Positions 24,860 to 34,878 are shown, numbered from the stretch's first letter. The stretch is 64,000 nucleotides of DNA from Bacillota bacterium (GCA_030532225.1 JAUNLQ010000002.1:1-64000), one strand, 5' to 3'. The notes: generated by a model not told the origin, from the letters alone. Made by a program: numbers and translations.

Positions 24860-25288
24860 TTAAAATATTTTTTTCATCCAAAGATGGGGAATAGTGTTAA
24901 AGTCAAAAACTTCAGAAATTCCCTTGTAACCCAATTTTTCATAAAGGCCTTGGGCGCTAACTCTACCTTGGAGGATGGCCTCCTTGTAGCCCTGGTCCCT
25001 AATTTTTTCTTCAACAAAGTTCATAAGAAACTTGCCATAGCCTAGGCCCCTATATTTTTCATCCACAATAAGAGCCTTGACTTGGGCAGTTTCATCGTTT
25101 AAATCCTTATAAAAAACTGTGCCCATAAGTCTATCATCTATGTAGGCTCCATACATGTGCAGGTCTGCATCTCCACTTAGGTCTTCGTCTCTAATGTTTA
25201 GGCCTTGAGGTTTTCTAAAATATTCATTTCTAAGGTCTATAGTTTCTTCGTAGGCCTGACTGCCATAAACAATTTCTCTGATTTCCAT
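24860..25288 (-). CDS. GNAT-family N-acetyltransferase
   Basis: 142 residues. The acetyl-CoA binding segment VDEKYRGLGYGKFLMN (Q/RxxGxG/A type) is near residues 75-90, and the fold order is typical of a single-domain GNAT. The LYEKLGYKG motif at the end of the domain is also present. The acceptor cannot be told from sequence. It is a monocistronic gene with AAGGAGG before the ATG, convergent with the selenium operon. Confidence 0.85.
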   Translation of the reverse strand: MEIREIVYGSQAYEETIDLRNEYFRKPQGLNIRDEDLSGDADLHMYGAYIDDRLMGTVFYKDLNDETAQVKALIVDEKYRGLGYGKFLMNFVEEKIRDQGYKEAILQGRVSAQGLYEKLGYKGISEVFDFNTIPHLWMKKIF

Positions 25289-25375
25289 TTCAGCCTCCTT
25301 AAATAAAATTTAATTGTTACTCTTTATTAACATTTTTACCCTAATATATCTGTTATAATAGCAAGGAGGTGACTT

Positions 25376-26176
25376 ATGAAATTAATTATTGAAGATATAC
25401 ACAAGGCCTTTGATACTAACCAAGTATTAAAAGGTTCTAGCCAAGTTTTCCAAGCAGGACAAATTTATGCCCTTCTAGGCAGAAATGGTTCTGGAAAAAC
25501 CACACTTTTTGATATAATTGCCAACAACAAGGCTGCTGACCAAGGACAAATTTTCCTAGACCTAGACGGCCAACAAAGGCCCCTAGTCCAAGAAGATCTT
25601 TTCTATATGGTGGCCAATCCCCTTTTGCCAAACTTTTTAACTGGTAGAGAATTTCTACAATTTTTTATAGATGTTAACAATAACAGAGTCAAGGAAACAA
25701 GGTCTTTAGATGAGCTTTTTGATTGGATAGACTTTGATAGCCTTGAAAGGGACTATCTGATCCAAACCTACTCCCTAGGAACTAGGAACAAGTTACAAAT
25801 GCTAATGTTTCTCCTTATAAAACCAAAGGTTATTTTAATGGACGAGCCTTTAACCTCCCTGGATGTGGTGGTCCAATTGCAAATAAAAAAACTCCTTAAG
25901 TCTATGGAAGAAGACCATATTATTCTTTTTTCCACCCATATACTTCAACTGGCCACAGACCTATGTGACCAGCTAGTTATTCTTTCTGACGGCAAGTTGT
26001 ACAAGCTTCCTGAAGAAAAACTAAGGGACCCTAACTTTGAAGATGAAATTATTAGAATCCTATCAAAGGCAGGACCAAAGGGCCAAGAATCTAATATGGA
26101 TGAAATTCTGAATCAAGACAAAAGTCCTATGGAAGACTTAGACCAAAAAGACCAAGGAGCTGAAGACCATGCTTAA
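25376..26176 (+). CDS. ABC transporter ATP-binding protein
   Basis: 266 residues. Walker A GRNGSGKTT (residues 35-43), signature YSLGTRNKLQM, Walker B VILMDEPLTSLD and H-loop FSTHIL are all intact. After about residue 225 an acidic tail follows. It is paired with the membrane protein that overlaps its end by 8 bases; together they look like a two-gene exporter. GGAGG precedes the ATG and a TATAAT lies near 25350. The substrate is unknown. Confidence 0.9.
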   Translation: MKLIIEDIHKAFDTNQVLKGSSQVFQAGQIYALLGRNGSGKTTLFDIIANNKAADQGQIFLDLDGQQRPLVQEDLFYMVANPLLPNFLTGREFLQFFIDVNNNRVKETRSLDELFDWIDFDSLERDYLIQTYSLGTRNKLQMLMFLLIKPKVILMDEPLTSLDVVVQLQIKKLLKSMEEDHIILFSTHILQLATDLCDQLVILSDGKLYKLPEEKLRDPNFEDEIIRILSKAGPKGQESNMDEILNQDKSPMEDLDQKDQGAEDHA

Positions 26177-27791
26177 TTTTTTCTTAAAGTCTGCAGAATA
26201 TGACATTAGGACTGTAGTTAATATGGTTCTTTTCTATTTTAGGAAGATACCAGTTTTAAATTGGCTGGCTCCAGGGTCCTCTTATAAGAATGAAAAACTG
26301 AAGAGGTTTTTAATCTTTATATCCCCCTTGGCCATGGTAGTAATGACTCTAATCAGGTCTTTATTTGCTCTGGCTATTTTGGCAGCTGTAAGTACTTTTT
26401 TTTGGACTGTTAGTAAGATCTTTGTAGAAATATCTTACAGCCAAGTGTTTTTAAGTCTGGCCCTAATCTTCTATCTCTTAGACTTTGCCGATTTTTATTT
26501 TATTGACAAGAAAGAAAAGGCCTTGATTTATTTTGAACTTTTTAAGGTAAATCCTAAGACCATCTTCTTGGCTAATTTATTTATTAATACGCCTATAAGA
26601 ATCCTAGGCAGGTTTTTGGCCTTGGTCTTAATTGGTCTAATGGCAAATTTTCCAGTTAAGGACGCCTTTTATATAGCTGTACTTTCTTATTTTACCTATG
26701 CAATTTATAACTATATAAATGGCAGGCTTTTAGAAAAGAAGATTTTAAGTGAAACTTCTATTATGGTTTTAGGCTTTGTATCTTTGCTCCTTATGGCCCT
26801 GGCCTATGTCCTTATGATTGCCTTTAATATAACTTATACTATTATTTTGACTAATTTCTATTTTAAATTGGTCCTTGTAATTTTAGGAATCTTGGCCCTT
26901 GTTGGCCTTAGCAGATTTAAAGGCTATGGTTTAATCTTAAGTAGGCTAGGCCAAGACTATGAAAGCCTTAATACTAAGACCAAGAAAAAACAAGCCATAG
27001 AAAAGGCCAACCAAATAAAAGTTGAGGACCTTGAAAGCTCTAAGGCCCACTTAAAAAAGGATCTGGCTGGCTACAAGCTTTTAAACGAACTGTTCTTCCA
27101 AAGACACAGAAGACATATTCTAAAGCCTATAATAATCAAGTCTATTATTTTAGCTATCGTAGTCCTAGTTATCGTCCTTATACCTTTACTGCCTATAGAA
27201 TCCTTGCAAGAAGAACTTCCTGCTGACTATGGACAAATTCTTATAAAAAGCCTTACTGGCTTTATACCTTTCGCCTGCTACATCGTCTTTTATAACGAGG
27301 CCATTACTAGGATTATGTTTGCCAACTGCGACCAGGCCCTAATGCAATATGGTTTTTATACAAGACCTAAGGACCTTTTGGAAATGTTCTTCCTTAGACT
27401 AAAGAAACTTGGTTTTTGGAATGCCTTAAGTATTTTGCCCTTTGGTATTTTCTTGGTCCTAATGAAATCCATCCATGGAGCAGCCTTAGAAGATGTAATT
27501 ATTTTAGGTCTCCAATACTTGGCCCTGTGGGTTTTCTTTTCAGTCCACACCCTATTTGTCTATTATATTTTTCAGCCTTATAACTCTGCCCAGGAACCTA
27601 AGAGTCCAGTTTATTTTATAATTAATTTAGCTGTTTACTATGTTTCCTGGTTCACCATGCAATTAGGTTTAAAGGGACCTTTAATCGCCCCTATTTTCAT
27701 TGGAGCCTCTATTGTATATTCAGTTCTAGCCTTAGTGGCTGTCTATTATTTGGCACCAAAAACTTTTAAGGTTAGGGTTGGCAGATCTTAA
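26169..27791 (+). CDS. ABC transporter permease
   Basis: 540 residues with roughly 10-12 hydrophobic segments in two groups, about residues 50-270 and 315-535, separated by a basic, charged stretch near 270-310. This is the membrane half of the exporter whose ATPase gene overlaps it. No peptidase domain or large outside domain is seen. The family is not recognised beyond ABC-2-like permeases. Confidence 0.8.
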   Translation: MLNFFLKSAEYDIRTVVNMVLFYFRKIPVLNWLAPGSSYKNEKLKRFLIFISPLAMVVMTLIRSLFALAILAAVSTFFWTVSKIFVEISYSQVFLSLALIFYLLDFADFYFIDKKEKALIYFELFKVNPKTIFLANLFINTPIRILGRFLALVLIGLMANFPVKDAFYIAVLSYFTYAIYNYINGRLLEKKILSETSIMVLGFVSLLLMALAYVLMIAFNITYTIILTNFYFKLVLVILGILALVGLSRFKGYGLILSRLGQDYESLNTKTKKKQAIEKANQIKVEDLESSKAHLKKDLAGYKLLNELFFQRHRRHILKPIIIKSIILAIVVLVIVLIPLLPIESLQEELPADYGQILIKSLTGFIPFACYIVFYNEAITRIMFANCDQALMQYGFYTRPKDLLEMFFLRLKKLGFWNALSILPFGIFLVLMKSIHGAALEDVIILGLQYLALWVFFSVHTLFVYYIFQPYNSAQEPKSPVYFIINLAVYYVSWFTMQLGLKGPLIAPIFIGASIVYSVLALVAVYYLAPKTFKVRVGRS

Positions 27792-27798
27792 GTTTTTT

Positions 27799-27820
27799 AG
27801 AGAAGGTTTCTTCCTTCTCT
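27799..27820 (+). terminator. Terminator of the ABC transporter operon
   Basis: AGAGAAGG (27799-27806) pairs perfectly with CCTTCTCT (27813-27820) and is followed by a run of T. Confidence 0.9.
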
Positions 27821-27921
27821 TTTTTTTGAGAATTTTTTAAAATCATAATAATTTTTTCTAAATTGTCTTTGACTGAAAAGGTTTTCTAGCTTATAATATT
27901 TAAGATGGAGGTTGATTCAAA

Positions 27922-29271
27922 TTGAAAAAATTTAAAGATATTATTGTAGTTGGCTTTGCTCTCTTTGCCATCTTTTTAGGTGCAGGAAATCTAATCTTCC
28001 CGCCTACTTTAGGGTTAATGGCAGGTAAGTCTTGGCTAGCCACTATGTTTGGTTTTATGCTAACTGGAGTTGGCCTACCTGTTTTAGGGGTTATTGCAAC
28101 AGGCAAGGCTGGTGGTAATACTACTGACGTTTTCAAACCCCTTGGCAACAAGGCCGCTAAGCTAATGACCTTTTTAATCCTTTTAGCCATTGGGCCCCTA
28201 CTAGCCATTCCTAGAACTGCTGCTGTAACTTACGAAATTGGAGTTAGACCTAATTTTAATGTAAGCCCAGTTATTTCAGCTATAGTCTTCTTCGCAATAG
28301 TTTTATATTTTACCTTAAATGCTATGGCTGTTGTTGACAAAATTGGCTCGATTTTAACTCCTTTACTTTTAGTAGTTTTGTCTGTTTTGATTATTGCTGG
28401 AATTTCCAATCCAATTGGCCAGCCTATAGTAACTGAAAATAGCAGACACTTTTTGAGAGGCTTTGAAGAAGGTTACCAAACTATGGACGGACTTGGTTCC
28501 TTGGTTCTAGCCACTATAATAATCCAGTCCATTGTCCAAAAGGGCTATACTGACCAAAAAGAAAAGTTCCAACTTACAGTTTTTGCAGGTCTTATTGCAG
28601 CCTTTGGTTTATTTTTAGTTTATGGAGGTTTTATCTACCTAGGAGCCACTGCTTCAGGTGTCCTTTCCAATGATCTTTCTAGGGCTGACTTGCTTATAGC
28701 CTTAGTAAATAGCATACTTGGAGACTGGGGCAATATTATTTTAGGCCTGGCTATATCTCTGGCCTGTTTGACTACAGCTGTTGGTCTTACTGCCACTGCA
28801 GGCAACTTTTTTTCTGAAGCCTTCCATGACAAGATTTCCTACAAGGGAGTTGTGTATTTTGTCTGTGCCTTCTCAGCTTTTTCTGCTATTAATGGTGTAG
28901 ACACTTTAATTAACTTTGCAGTTCCTATACTAACAGTCCTTTATCCTGTTACTATTGTCTTAATCGTTATGTCTATGTTTGATGGATTTATTAAGCACAA
29001 GGCTGCCTACAAGGGCGCCTGCCTAGGAGCCTTAATAATTTCCCTAAGTCAAAATATTTTAAATGCAGAAGACAAGATCAACTACCTTTTAGAAAGAATT
29101 AGTCTTAGTCCTTTCTTTGCAAACATTACACCAACAAGGGTAAACTTTGATACGCCAATTGCAGTTATTGAATCTCTGCCTCTATCTTCCAAGGGCTTTG
29201 CTTGGATAGTGCCAGCCATTGTTCTTGGCCTAGTTTTTGCCCTAGTAGAAAGAGGAAAAGACCACAAATAA
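27922..29271 (+). CDS. brnQ: Branched-chain amino acid:cation carrier BrnQ
   Basis: 449 residues, about 12 membrane segments, LIVCS family. The N-terminal FAIFLGAGNLIFPPTLG is the family signature. It imports leucine, isoleucine and valine with sodium or protons. The start is a TTG, with ATGGAGG about 10 bases before it. It has its own terminator and no partner genes. Amino acid uptake fits the fermentative life suggested by the grd operon. Confidence 0.92.
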   Translation: MKKFKDIIVVGFALFAIFLGAGNLIFPPTLGLMAGKSWLATMFGFMLTGVGLPVLGVIATGKAGGNTTDVFKPLGNKAAKLMTFLILLAIGPLLAIPRTAAVTYEIGVRPNFNVSPVISAIVFFAIVLYFTLNAMAVVDKIGSILTPLLLVVLSVLIIAGISNPIGQPIVTENSRHFLRGFEEGYQTMDGLGSLVLATIIIQSIVQKGYTDQKEKFQLTVFAGLIAAFGLFLVYGGFIYLGATASGVLSNDLSRADLLIALVNSILGDWGNIILGLAISLACLTTAVGLTATAGNFFSEAFHDKISYKGVVYFVCAFSAFSAINGVDTLINFAVPILTVLYPVTIVLIVMSMFDGFIKHKAAYKGACLGALIISLSQNILNAEDKINYLLERISLSPFFANITPTRVNFDTPIAVIESLPLSSKGFAWIVPAIVLGLVFALVERGKDHK

Positions 29272-29280
29272 GATCTACAA

Positions 29281-29308
29281 AATAGCCAAGGCTTTTGTCC
29301 TGGCTATT
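29281..29308 (+). terminator. Terminator of brnQ
   Basis: AATAGCCA (29281-29288) pairs with TGGCTATT (29301-29308), extended by an inner AGG/TCC, followed by TTTTTG. Confidence 0.85.
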
Positions 29309-29354
29309 TTTTTGTTTATAATATTTTCATCTCTTAAAGTTTACAAAAACAAAA

Positions 29355-29383
29355 GACCTCTAAAGAAAAAGTTCTTAGAGGTC
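29355..29383 (-). terminator. Terminator of the YjiH-family gene
   Basis: GACCTCTAA (29355-29363) pairs perfectly with TTAGAGGTC (29375-29383). On the minus strand it is followed by TTTTGTTTTT. Confidence 0.85.
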
Positions 29384-29402
29384 CTTACTTTGCAATTTTA
29401 TT

Positions 29403-30719
29403 TTATCCAAATAATAACCAAACAATAGGTCCAGCAATTACTATAGAAAGAATAACTCTTTCAATCCAAATAATTATATAATCTGAAAACTTAACTGGAA
29501 TTTCAGTACCCATTATACATGGAATAGATGCTGAGAAGAAAAGAACTTCAGATACTGAAACTATGGCTACTAACATCTTAGTAACAAGTGGGAAGCCTTG
29601 GCCAGCAACTATTGGTGCTGGAAGAAGCATCTCTGCTATAGATAGGGCTAGGGCCTTGGCAGTAATCATAGGTTCAGGAATCCTTGTAAGCAAGGTGAAT
29701 GGATAGAAAATATAGCCAATTATATCAAAGACTGGAGTATAGGTGGCTAGAATTAGGCCAATCATTCCTATAGCTAAAAGTGATGGAGCAATATTCAAAG
29801 ACATTTTAAAACCATCTATAAAGTTAGACTTTACAACTTCAGGAACTGACTTGGAATTTTTAAAGGCATTCATTCCAGCATCTAAGGCATCTGAGAACTT
29901 AACCTTTTTCTTAACGTCTTCTTCTTTTACCTTGCCAGAATAATAAACTTCAGGTTTTTTAGCAAGTGGATAGATTCTAGAAGTAATAGCAGTAACAAGG
30001 AAAGTTACAAAAAGAGTTATCCAGAAATAAGCTAGCCAGTGTTCCATTAAATCTAAGGTGTTGGCAACAATAACCATAAAGGTTGCTGAAACTGTAGAGA
30101 AACCAGTGGCAATAATAGCTGCTTCCTTGGTAGTATAAGTATCTTCCTTATAAACTCTATTGGTAATCAAAAGAGCAAGGGAATAAGAACCAACGAAGGA
30201 TGCAACAGCGTCTACTGCTGACTTACCAGGAGTCTTAAAGATTGGTCTCATAACAGGTTCCATAAATACTCCAATAAATTCCATAAGGCCAAAGCCAGTT
30301 AAGAAGGCCAAGAAAACAGATCCAATAGGAACAATAGTAGTTACTGAAACCATAATTCCGTTCCAAATAAGTGGTAGCATGTCTCCTTCAAAAAATCTAG
30401 CTGGGCCTATTTTTGTTAAAAACATAAATAAGAAAATAACACTAGTAAGTTTTAGGCCAAAGAAAACAGCATTTAAGCTTGAGCCCTTCCAACCCTTGGT
30501 CTTAATAGCATAAATTAGTCCTGCTGTAACAATGAAAACTCCAAAAACTGTATTGTAATTTGGAATCTTCTTTACAAAATTCGTTATGTGGTCTATAGGA
30601 ATAGTGCTTTTTCCGCCAATGCTTATAGGTACAAAGAACATAAAAATGCCAAATAGTGCATAAGCAACAAAGACAAGTATATCCTTAGAAGTATAATTCT
30701 TCTTTCTTGAATTTTCCAT
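29403..30719 (-). CDS. YjiH-family membrane protein (nucleoside-recognition gate domain)
   Basis: 438 residues from the ATG at 30719, preferred over an upstream start at 30758 because AAAGGAGAT lies just before it. Around ten hydrophobic segments. The MEFIGVFMEPVMRPIFKTPGKSAVDA region and the later IAEMLLPAPIVAG fit the gate-domain family of YjiH-like transporters. The substrate is unproven; amino acids such as arginine have been suggested for relatives. It is monocistronic, with its own terminator. Confidence 0.8.
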   Translation of the reverse strand: MENSRKKNYTSKDILVFVAYALFGIFMFFVPISIGGKSTIPIDHITNFVKKIPNYNTVFGVFIVTAGLIYAIKTKGWKGSSLNAVFFGLKLTSVIFLFMFLTKIGPARFFEGDMLPLIWNGIMVSVTTIVPIGSVFLAFLTGFGLMEFIGVFMEPVMRPIFKTPGKSAVDAVASFVGSYSLALLITNRVYKEDTYTTKEAAIIATGFSTVSATFMVIVANTLDLMEHWLAYFWITLFVTFLVTAITSRIYPLAKKPEVYYSGKVKEEDVKKKVKFSDALDAGMNAFKNSKSVPEVVKSNFIDGFKMSLNIAPSLLAIGMIGLILATYTPVFDIIGYIFYPFTLLTRIPEPMITAKALALSIAEMLLPAPIVAGQGFPLVTKMLVAIVSVSEVLFFSASIPCIMGTEIPVKFSDYIIIWIERVILSIVIAGPIVWLLFG

Positions 30720-30894
30720 AACATATCTCCTTTTAAAATATTGACTTGGCTTTTCCAAGCCTGTTTTATATTATACTACTTTTCTATAGAAAAATAAAAC
30801 GATTTCATAAAGTTTAATTTTTATCAAAACTAGACCTGGAAACTTTTCTATAGTCTTAGATTTTATAAGGTCCCAAGGCTTTTCTTTCCAAAAA

Positions 30895-30922
30895 AATAGC
30901 CAGGATTTAATTCCTAGCTATT
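30895..30922 (-). terminator. Terminator of the malQ-lyase-hydrolase operon
   Basis: AATAGCCAGGA (30895-30905) pairs with TCCTAGCTATT (30912-30922) with one wobble. A T run (TTTTTTT) follows on the minus strand. Confidence 0.85.
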
Positions 30923-30930
30923 TGTCAAAT

Positions 30931-31842
30931 TTATTTTTCTATGCTTTTCAAAAAGTCAGCTACTAAAGGCCAATACAGATCTGGGTGCTTAAAAGGCCCT
31001 TGTACATGGATAGTGTCTTTAAATATATGTTTCTTATTTGGAGCTGTCATTAGACTTTCAATTTTATTTACATTTTCCCAAGGAACAAAGGAGTCCTTGT
31101 CACCATGGATCAAAAGACCTGGCAGTTTGGTATTTTTTATGCCTTGGCTAGCGTCAACATCTCCTAGGAAGTAGCCTCCCCTTATTTTGGTTACTAAAGA
31201 TGCTGCTGGCAGGACCAGAAACTTTGGTAGGCCATAAAGTTTTTTTAGTTGGTAGGCAAACATATCTAAAAGATTAATGTAGCCTGAATCTTCAATAAAG
31301 CCTATAACATTTTCTGGCAGACCCTTGCCTAAAGAATTTAAGACAGTGGCCGCCCCCATAGACATACCAAAGAGAACTATCTGACAGCCTGGATAATCCT
31401 TGGCCAAGTTTTCTGCCCAAAGAACCAAGTCGTCAGAGTCATAACCTCCCATGGAAATTGTATTGCCTTGGGACTTGCCATGGCCAACTAAGTCTGGAAC
31501 TAATACATTGTAGCCTAGATCATAAAAGTTCTTGGCATAAAGGGACATGGCCCTAGCCTCTAAAAGATAACCATGGACTGCAATAACCCACTTGTTGGAT
31601 TCTGGATTTATAAACTTATAGCCGTGAACCTGGTCTCCCCTAGCAGAAGTCATAAAAACTTCCTGGCCCTGGCTGTCAAACCAGCCAATTTCGTTAACAT
31701 ACTCATCGAAGCCATTGGCCTGTCTGTTGCCTTCCATAACTGCTGTCTTGTCAGTTTTTGCATTTAAGGAAATATTATAAAAATAAAGTCCTATAAGCAA
31801 ATAGACCAAAGCCAGCCCTAAAAAAACATATAAGCCTATCAT
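30931..31842 (-). CDS. Membrane-anchored alpha/beta hydrolase
   Basis: 303 residues. One N-terminal hydrophobic segment (about residues 3-24) is followed by an alpha/beta hydrolase domain. The nucleophile elbow is FGMSMGAATVL, with the oxyanion region VHGYLLEARAM, a likely acid in GDKDSFVPW and a histidine in TIHVQGPF. This is the YfjB/BEM46-like class of serine hydrolases acting at the cell envelope. It directly abuts the MalY/PatB gene (no spacer), so the two are co-transcribed. Substrate unknown. Confidence 0.82.
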   Translation of the reverse strand: MIGLYVFLGLALVYLLIGLYFYNISLNAKTDKTAVMEGNRQANGFDEYVNEIGWFDSQGQEVFMTSARGDQVHGYKFINPESNKWVIAVHGYLLEARAMSLYAKNFYDLGYNVLVPDLVGHGKSQGNTISMGGYDSDDLVLWAENLAKDYPGCQIVLFGMSMGAATVLNSLGKGLPENVIGFIEDSGYINLLDMFAYQLKKLYGLPKFLVLPAASLVTKIRGGYFLGDVDASQGIKNTKLPGLLIHGDKDSFVPWENVNKIESLMTAPNKKHIFKDTIHVQGPFKHPDLYWPLVADFLKSIEK

Positions 31843-33048
31843 TTACCAGTCTCCATTAAAGACATACTTGTCTAATCTATCAAAGGCTTCTACTAAAAGA
31901 TCATGAGGCAGGGCTAGGTTAATTCTAATAGTGTGGTCAACCATAAAAGGCCTACCGTCTTGCCAAATTACCCCATGTTCTACTCCCCTTCTCAAGACTT
32001 GGTCGTGGGTCTTCTTGTGGGCTTCTTCCCATTCTTTTGTAGAAACATAGATTACATAAGTTCCTTGAGGCTTAGATAGCTTAACTCCCTTGAAGTTTTT
32101 ATTTATAAAGTCATAGGCATAGTCCTTGTTTTTTGAAAGAACTTTTCTTAGCTCATCAACATAGGCTGCACCTTGGTCCTTGTAGGCTCCAATAATGCCA
32201 GCACAAGAAAGGACATTTTGGCGATTATAGGCAGATTTTTCCAACTCAAATTCTATACGCTTTCTTAAATAAGGATTGAAGACTAGGTGGTAGGCTCCAA
32301 TTAGGCCTGCTATATTAAAGGTCTTAGATGGAGCATAGGTTGTTATAGTTCTCATTTTTGCATCTTCATTTATAGACCAAGTTGGTATATGAACATTGTC
32401 ATCTAAAATTAAGTCTGACCAAACTTCATCAGCAATTACATAAACGTCATTTCTCTTAAAGATTTCATAGGCCTTTTCAATTTCTTCCCTTTCCCAAACC
32501 CTGCCTGATGGGTTGTGAGGTGAACAGAAAATTGCTGTTTGGATATTATTTTCTTGGATCTTCTTTTCCATGTCTTCATAGTCCATTCTCCACACATTTT
32601 CTTCATCTAAATAAAGATTGGAAAATACTGGATGATAGCCATTGGCTGTTAGGGCCTTAATAAAGCCAACATAAGAAGGAGCGTGAACAAGAATGTTTTG
32701 GCCAGGGCTGGCTAAAACCTTAGCTATGGAAACTACTCCACCAAGAACACCATTTTCATAGGCTATATTTTCTCTTTCTATGTCTACTCCATTTCTAGTC
32801 TTGTGCCAGTTAATAATAGAATCAAAATATTCATCAGGAGTAACAAAGTAACCAAAAATTGGATGTTCTAGTCTTTTTTGGATTTCTTCTATTACACTTG
32901 GAGCTGTAGGAAAGCTCATGTCTGCAACCCACATAGGAATTTTAGAAAAACCTTCCTTGTAGTCAATGTCCTCAAAGGGAATGGCCTCTAAGGACCTGGC
33001 ATGGGACTTGGATCTGTCAATAATAGTTTCAAAATCAAATTTTGTCAT
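31843..33048 (-). CDS. MalY/PatB-family PLP-dependent C-S lyase
   Basis: 401 residues, fold type I aminotransferase family. The PLP lysine lies in TYAPSKTFNIAGL near residue 240, and SPHNPSGRVW and ADEVWSDL are typical of the MalY/PatB cystathionine beta-lyase group. It would cleave C-S bonds of cystathionine or cysteine conjugates. AAGGAAGAAG lies before the ATG. It sits between malQ and the hydrolase in one operon; the link to maltose genes recalls E. coli malY but may be chance. Confidence 0.9.
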   Translation of the reverse strand: MTKFDFETIIDRSKSHARSLEAIPFEDIDYKEGFSKIPMWVADMSFPTAPSVIEEIQKRLEHPIFGYFVTPDEYFDSIINWHKTRNGVDIERENIAYENGVLGGVVSIAKVLASPGQNILVHAPSYVGFIKALTANGYHPVFSNLYLDEENVWRMDYEDMEKKIQENNIQTAIFCSPHNPSGRVWEREEIEKAYEIFKRNDVYVIADEVWSDLILDDNVHIPTWSINEDAKMRTITTYAPSKTFNIAGLIGAYHLVFNPYLRKRIEFELEKSAYNRQNVLSCAGIIGAYKDQGAAYVDELRKVLSKNKDYAYDFINKNFKGVKLSKPQGTYVIYVSTKEWEEAHKKTHDQVLRRGVEHGVIWQDGRPFMVDHTIRINLALPHDLLVEAFDRLDKYVFNGDW

Positions 33049-33075
33049 TTTCTTCTTCCTTTCTCTATAAAAATT

Positions 33076-34590
33076 TTATGCAAAAAATAAATTGTTATGT
33101 CTTCCAGAAACTTGGCTTAGTCTTCTTAGTTTCTCAGCTATGGCCTCAGTCAAGGCTCCTTCTTCCATCCTCCAAGTCCAGTTGTCTCCAAGGCTGCCTG
33201 GAGTATTCATCCTAGCTGTAGCTCCTAGATTCAAAAGGTCTTGGGCTTGAATTATAGCCAACTTAGATGGACCAGTTAAAAGGCCCCTAATAAGTTGCCA
33301 ATTTAGATTTTCTTCTGTCCTTAGGTTAAAGTAATCCTTGAAAAAATCTTTTTCTTCTTGACTGGCTCCTTCATACCAAGCCCTAAGGGTGGTGTTGTCA
33401 TGGGTGCCAATATAGCTTACTGAATTTTTTTCACAGTTGTGAGGCAGGTACTTGTTGGATCCTTGAGGGTCATAGGAAAATTCTAGGACCTTCATTGTAG
33501 GAAAAGCAGTTTCCCTAACAAAGTCTTCAACTTCCTTAGTTAAAAGTCCTAAATCTTCAGCAATAAGACCAACTTGGCCCAGGTCCTTTTCAACTTGCTG
33601 AAAAAAGTCCATGGCAGGACCCTTGACCCAGGTTCCATTTATGGCTGTGTCTTGTCCAAAGGGAATTTGCCAAAAAGATTCAAAGCCCCTAAAATGATCA
33701 ATCCTTAAAAGATCATAGATCTTCAAGCTATAGCCTATCCTATCTATCCACCACTTATAAGCAGTCTCCTTTAAAAAATCCCACTTATAAATAGGGTTGC
33801 CCCAAAGCTGCCCAGTTTGGGAAAAATAATCAGGTGGAACACCAGCTACATAGATAGGATCTAAGTTCTCATCAAAGTGAAAAATCTCTGGATGGGCCCA
33901 GGCATCTGCTGAGTCCATGGCCACATAAAAGGGCAGGTCGCCAATTAAGTCAATGTCCAAGGTCTTTAAATATTTTTTCAGATCCCAAAGCTGGGAAAAA
34001 AATAAAAACTGAACAAAGGAATAAAATTCTATTAACTGGCTGTTGGCTTTTATAAAATTTTCTAGGGCCTGAGTCTGTCTAAACTTTAGGCCAGGCTCCC
34101 ATTGATACCAAGGCTTTTGGTCCCTTGTCTCTTTTATAGCCATAAACAAGCTATAATCCTCAAGCCAAAAGGAATTTTCTTTTACAAAGTCTTGGTAGGC
34201 ACAAGTCTTAGAAAAATTTTCAAAGGCCATTTTTAGAATACCCAACCTCTCCCTACTTAATCGACTATAGTCTACCTTGTTAGGTTTCCAGCCTTCCTTG
34301 TGAAAGGCCAAGTCTTCTTCCCTTAGTAGACCAGCTTCAAGAAGACTGTCTAAGTCAATAAAGTAAGGGTTGCCAGCAAAGCTGGAAAAAGACTGATAAG
34401 GCGAGTCCCCAAAGCCAGTTGGCCCTAAGGGCAAGACCTGCCAGTATTTTTGGCCACTGGCATACAAAAATTTTCCAAAGTCCCTGGCAGCCCTTCCAAA
34501 GGAACCAATGCCATAAGGTCCAGGCAAGGAAGAAATATGCATTAGGACTCCACTATATCTTTTATTAGTAAACTTTTCTCTTTTTTCCAT
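33076..34590 (-). CDS. malQ: 4-alpha-glucanotransferase MalQ
   Basis: 504 residues from the ATG at 34590, chosen because AAAAGGAG lies 6 bases upstream and inside a longer possible frame. GH77 enzyme that moves glucan chains between maltodextrins. Family blocks are present: SSLPGPYGIGSFG at the N-terminus, DLPFYVAMDSADAW, DHFRGFESFWQIP (nucleophile region), AEDLG and GTHDNTT. First gene of a three-gene operon. Confidence 0.95.
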   Translation of the reverse strand: MEKREKFTNKRYSGVLMHISSLPGPYGIGSFGRAARDFGKFLYASGQKYWQVLPLGPTGFGDSPYQSFSSFAGNPYFIDLDSLLEAGLLREEDLAFHKEGWKPNKVDYSRLSRERLGILKMAFENFSKTCAYQDFVKENSFWLEDYSLFMAIKETRDQKPWYQWEPGLKFRQTQALENFIKANSQLIEFYSFVQFLFFSQLWDLKKYLKTLDIDLIGDLPFYVAMDSADAWAHPEIFHFDENLDPIYVAGVPPDYFSQTGQLWGNPIYKWDFLKETAYKWWIDRIGYSLKIYDLLRIDHFRGFESFWQIPFGQDTAINGTWVKGPAMDFFQQVEKDLGQVGLIAEDLGLLTKEVEDFVRETAFPTMKVLEFSYDPQGSNKYLPHNCEKNSVSYIGTHDNTTLRAWYEGASQEEKDFFKDYFNLRTEENLNWQLIRGLLTGPSKLAIIQAQDLLNLGATARMNTPGSLGDNWTWRMEEGALTEAIAEKLRRLSQVSGRHNNLFFA

Positions 34591-34656
34591 TTCTGCTCCT
34601 TTTCGTCTCATATATTATATAATATCTAAATTTATTTTTCATTAGCAGGACTTAAA

Positions 34657-34674
34657 GAAATACTTAAATATTTC
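34657..34674. promoter_or_regulatory. Palindrome between malQ and tdh
   Basis: GAAATA-CTTAAA-TATTTC, arms of 6 bp, in the malQ promoter region. It could be an operator, but AT-rich palindromes of this size also arise by chance. Confidence 0.25.
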
Positions 34675-34756
34675 TTGAATATTTGACAAGCTTTAAATTT
34701 ATAAATTAGACCTATAAATCTATTAAAAAAATACCGGCAATCATTTTCCCTAAGCC

Positions 34757-34785
34757 TTGAATTGTAAATTTTTCTGATGTATAAT
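34757..34785 (+). promoter_or_regulatory. Promoter of tdh-kbl
   Basis: TTGAAT (34757-34762) and TATAAT (34780-34785) with a 17-base spacer, so transcription should begin near 34792 and leave a leader of about 87 bases. Confidence 0.75.
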
Positions 34786-34829
34786 GATTTCGTGAGAAAA
34801 AAAACAAACACAAAATTTTGTTTAAGAAA

Positions 34830-34853
34830 AGGTTTTAGGTTACCTGAAAACCT
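34830..34853 (+). other. Hairpin in the tdh leader
   Basis: AGGTTTT (34830-34836) pairs with AAAACCT (34847-34853), with inner AGG/CCT and a bulged G. The stem is followed by AAAAAAG, not T, so it is not a classic terminator. It lies 10-15 bases before the AAGGAG site and might protect the message or affect translation. Confidence 0.4.
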
Positions 34854-34878
34854 AAAAAAGTTTTAAGGAGATGCATAA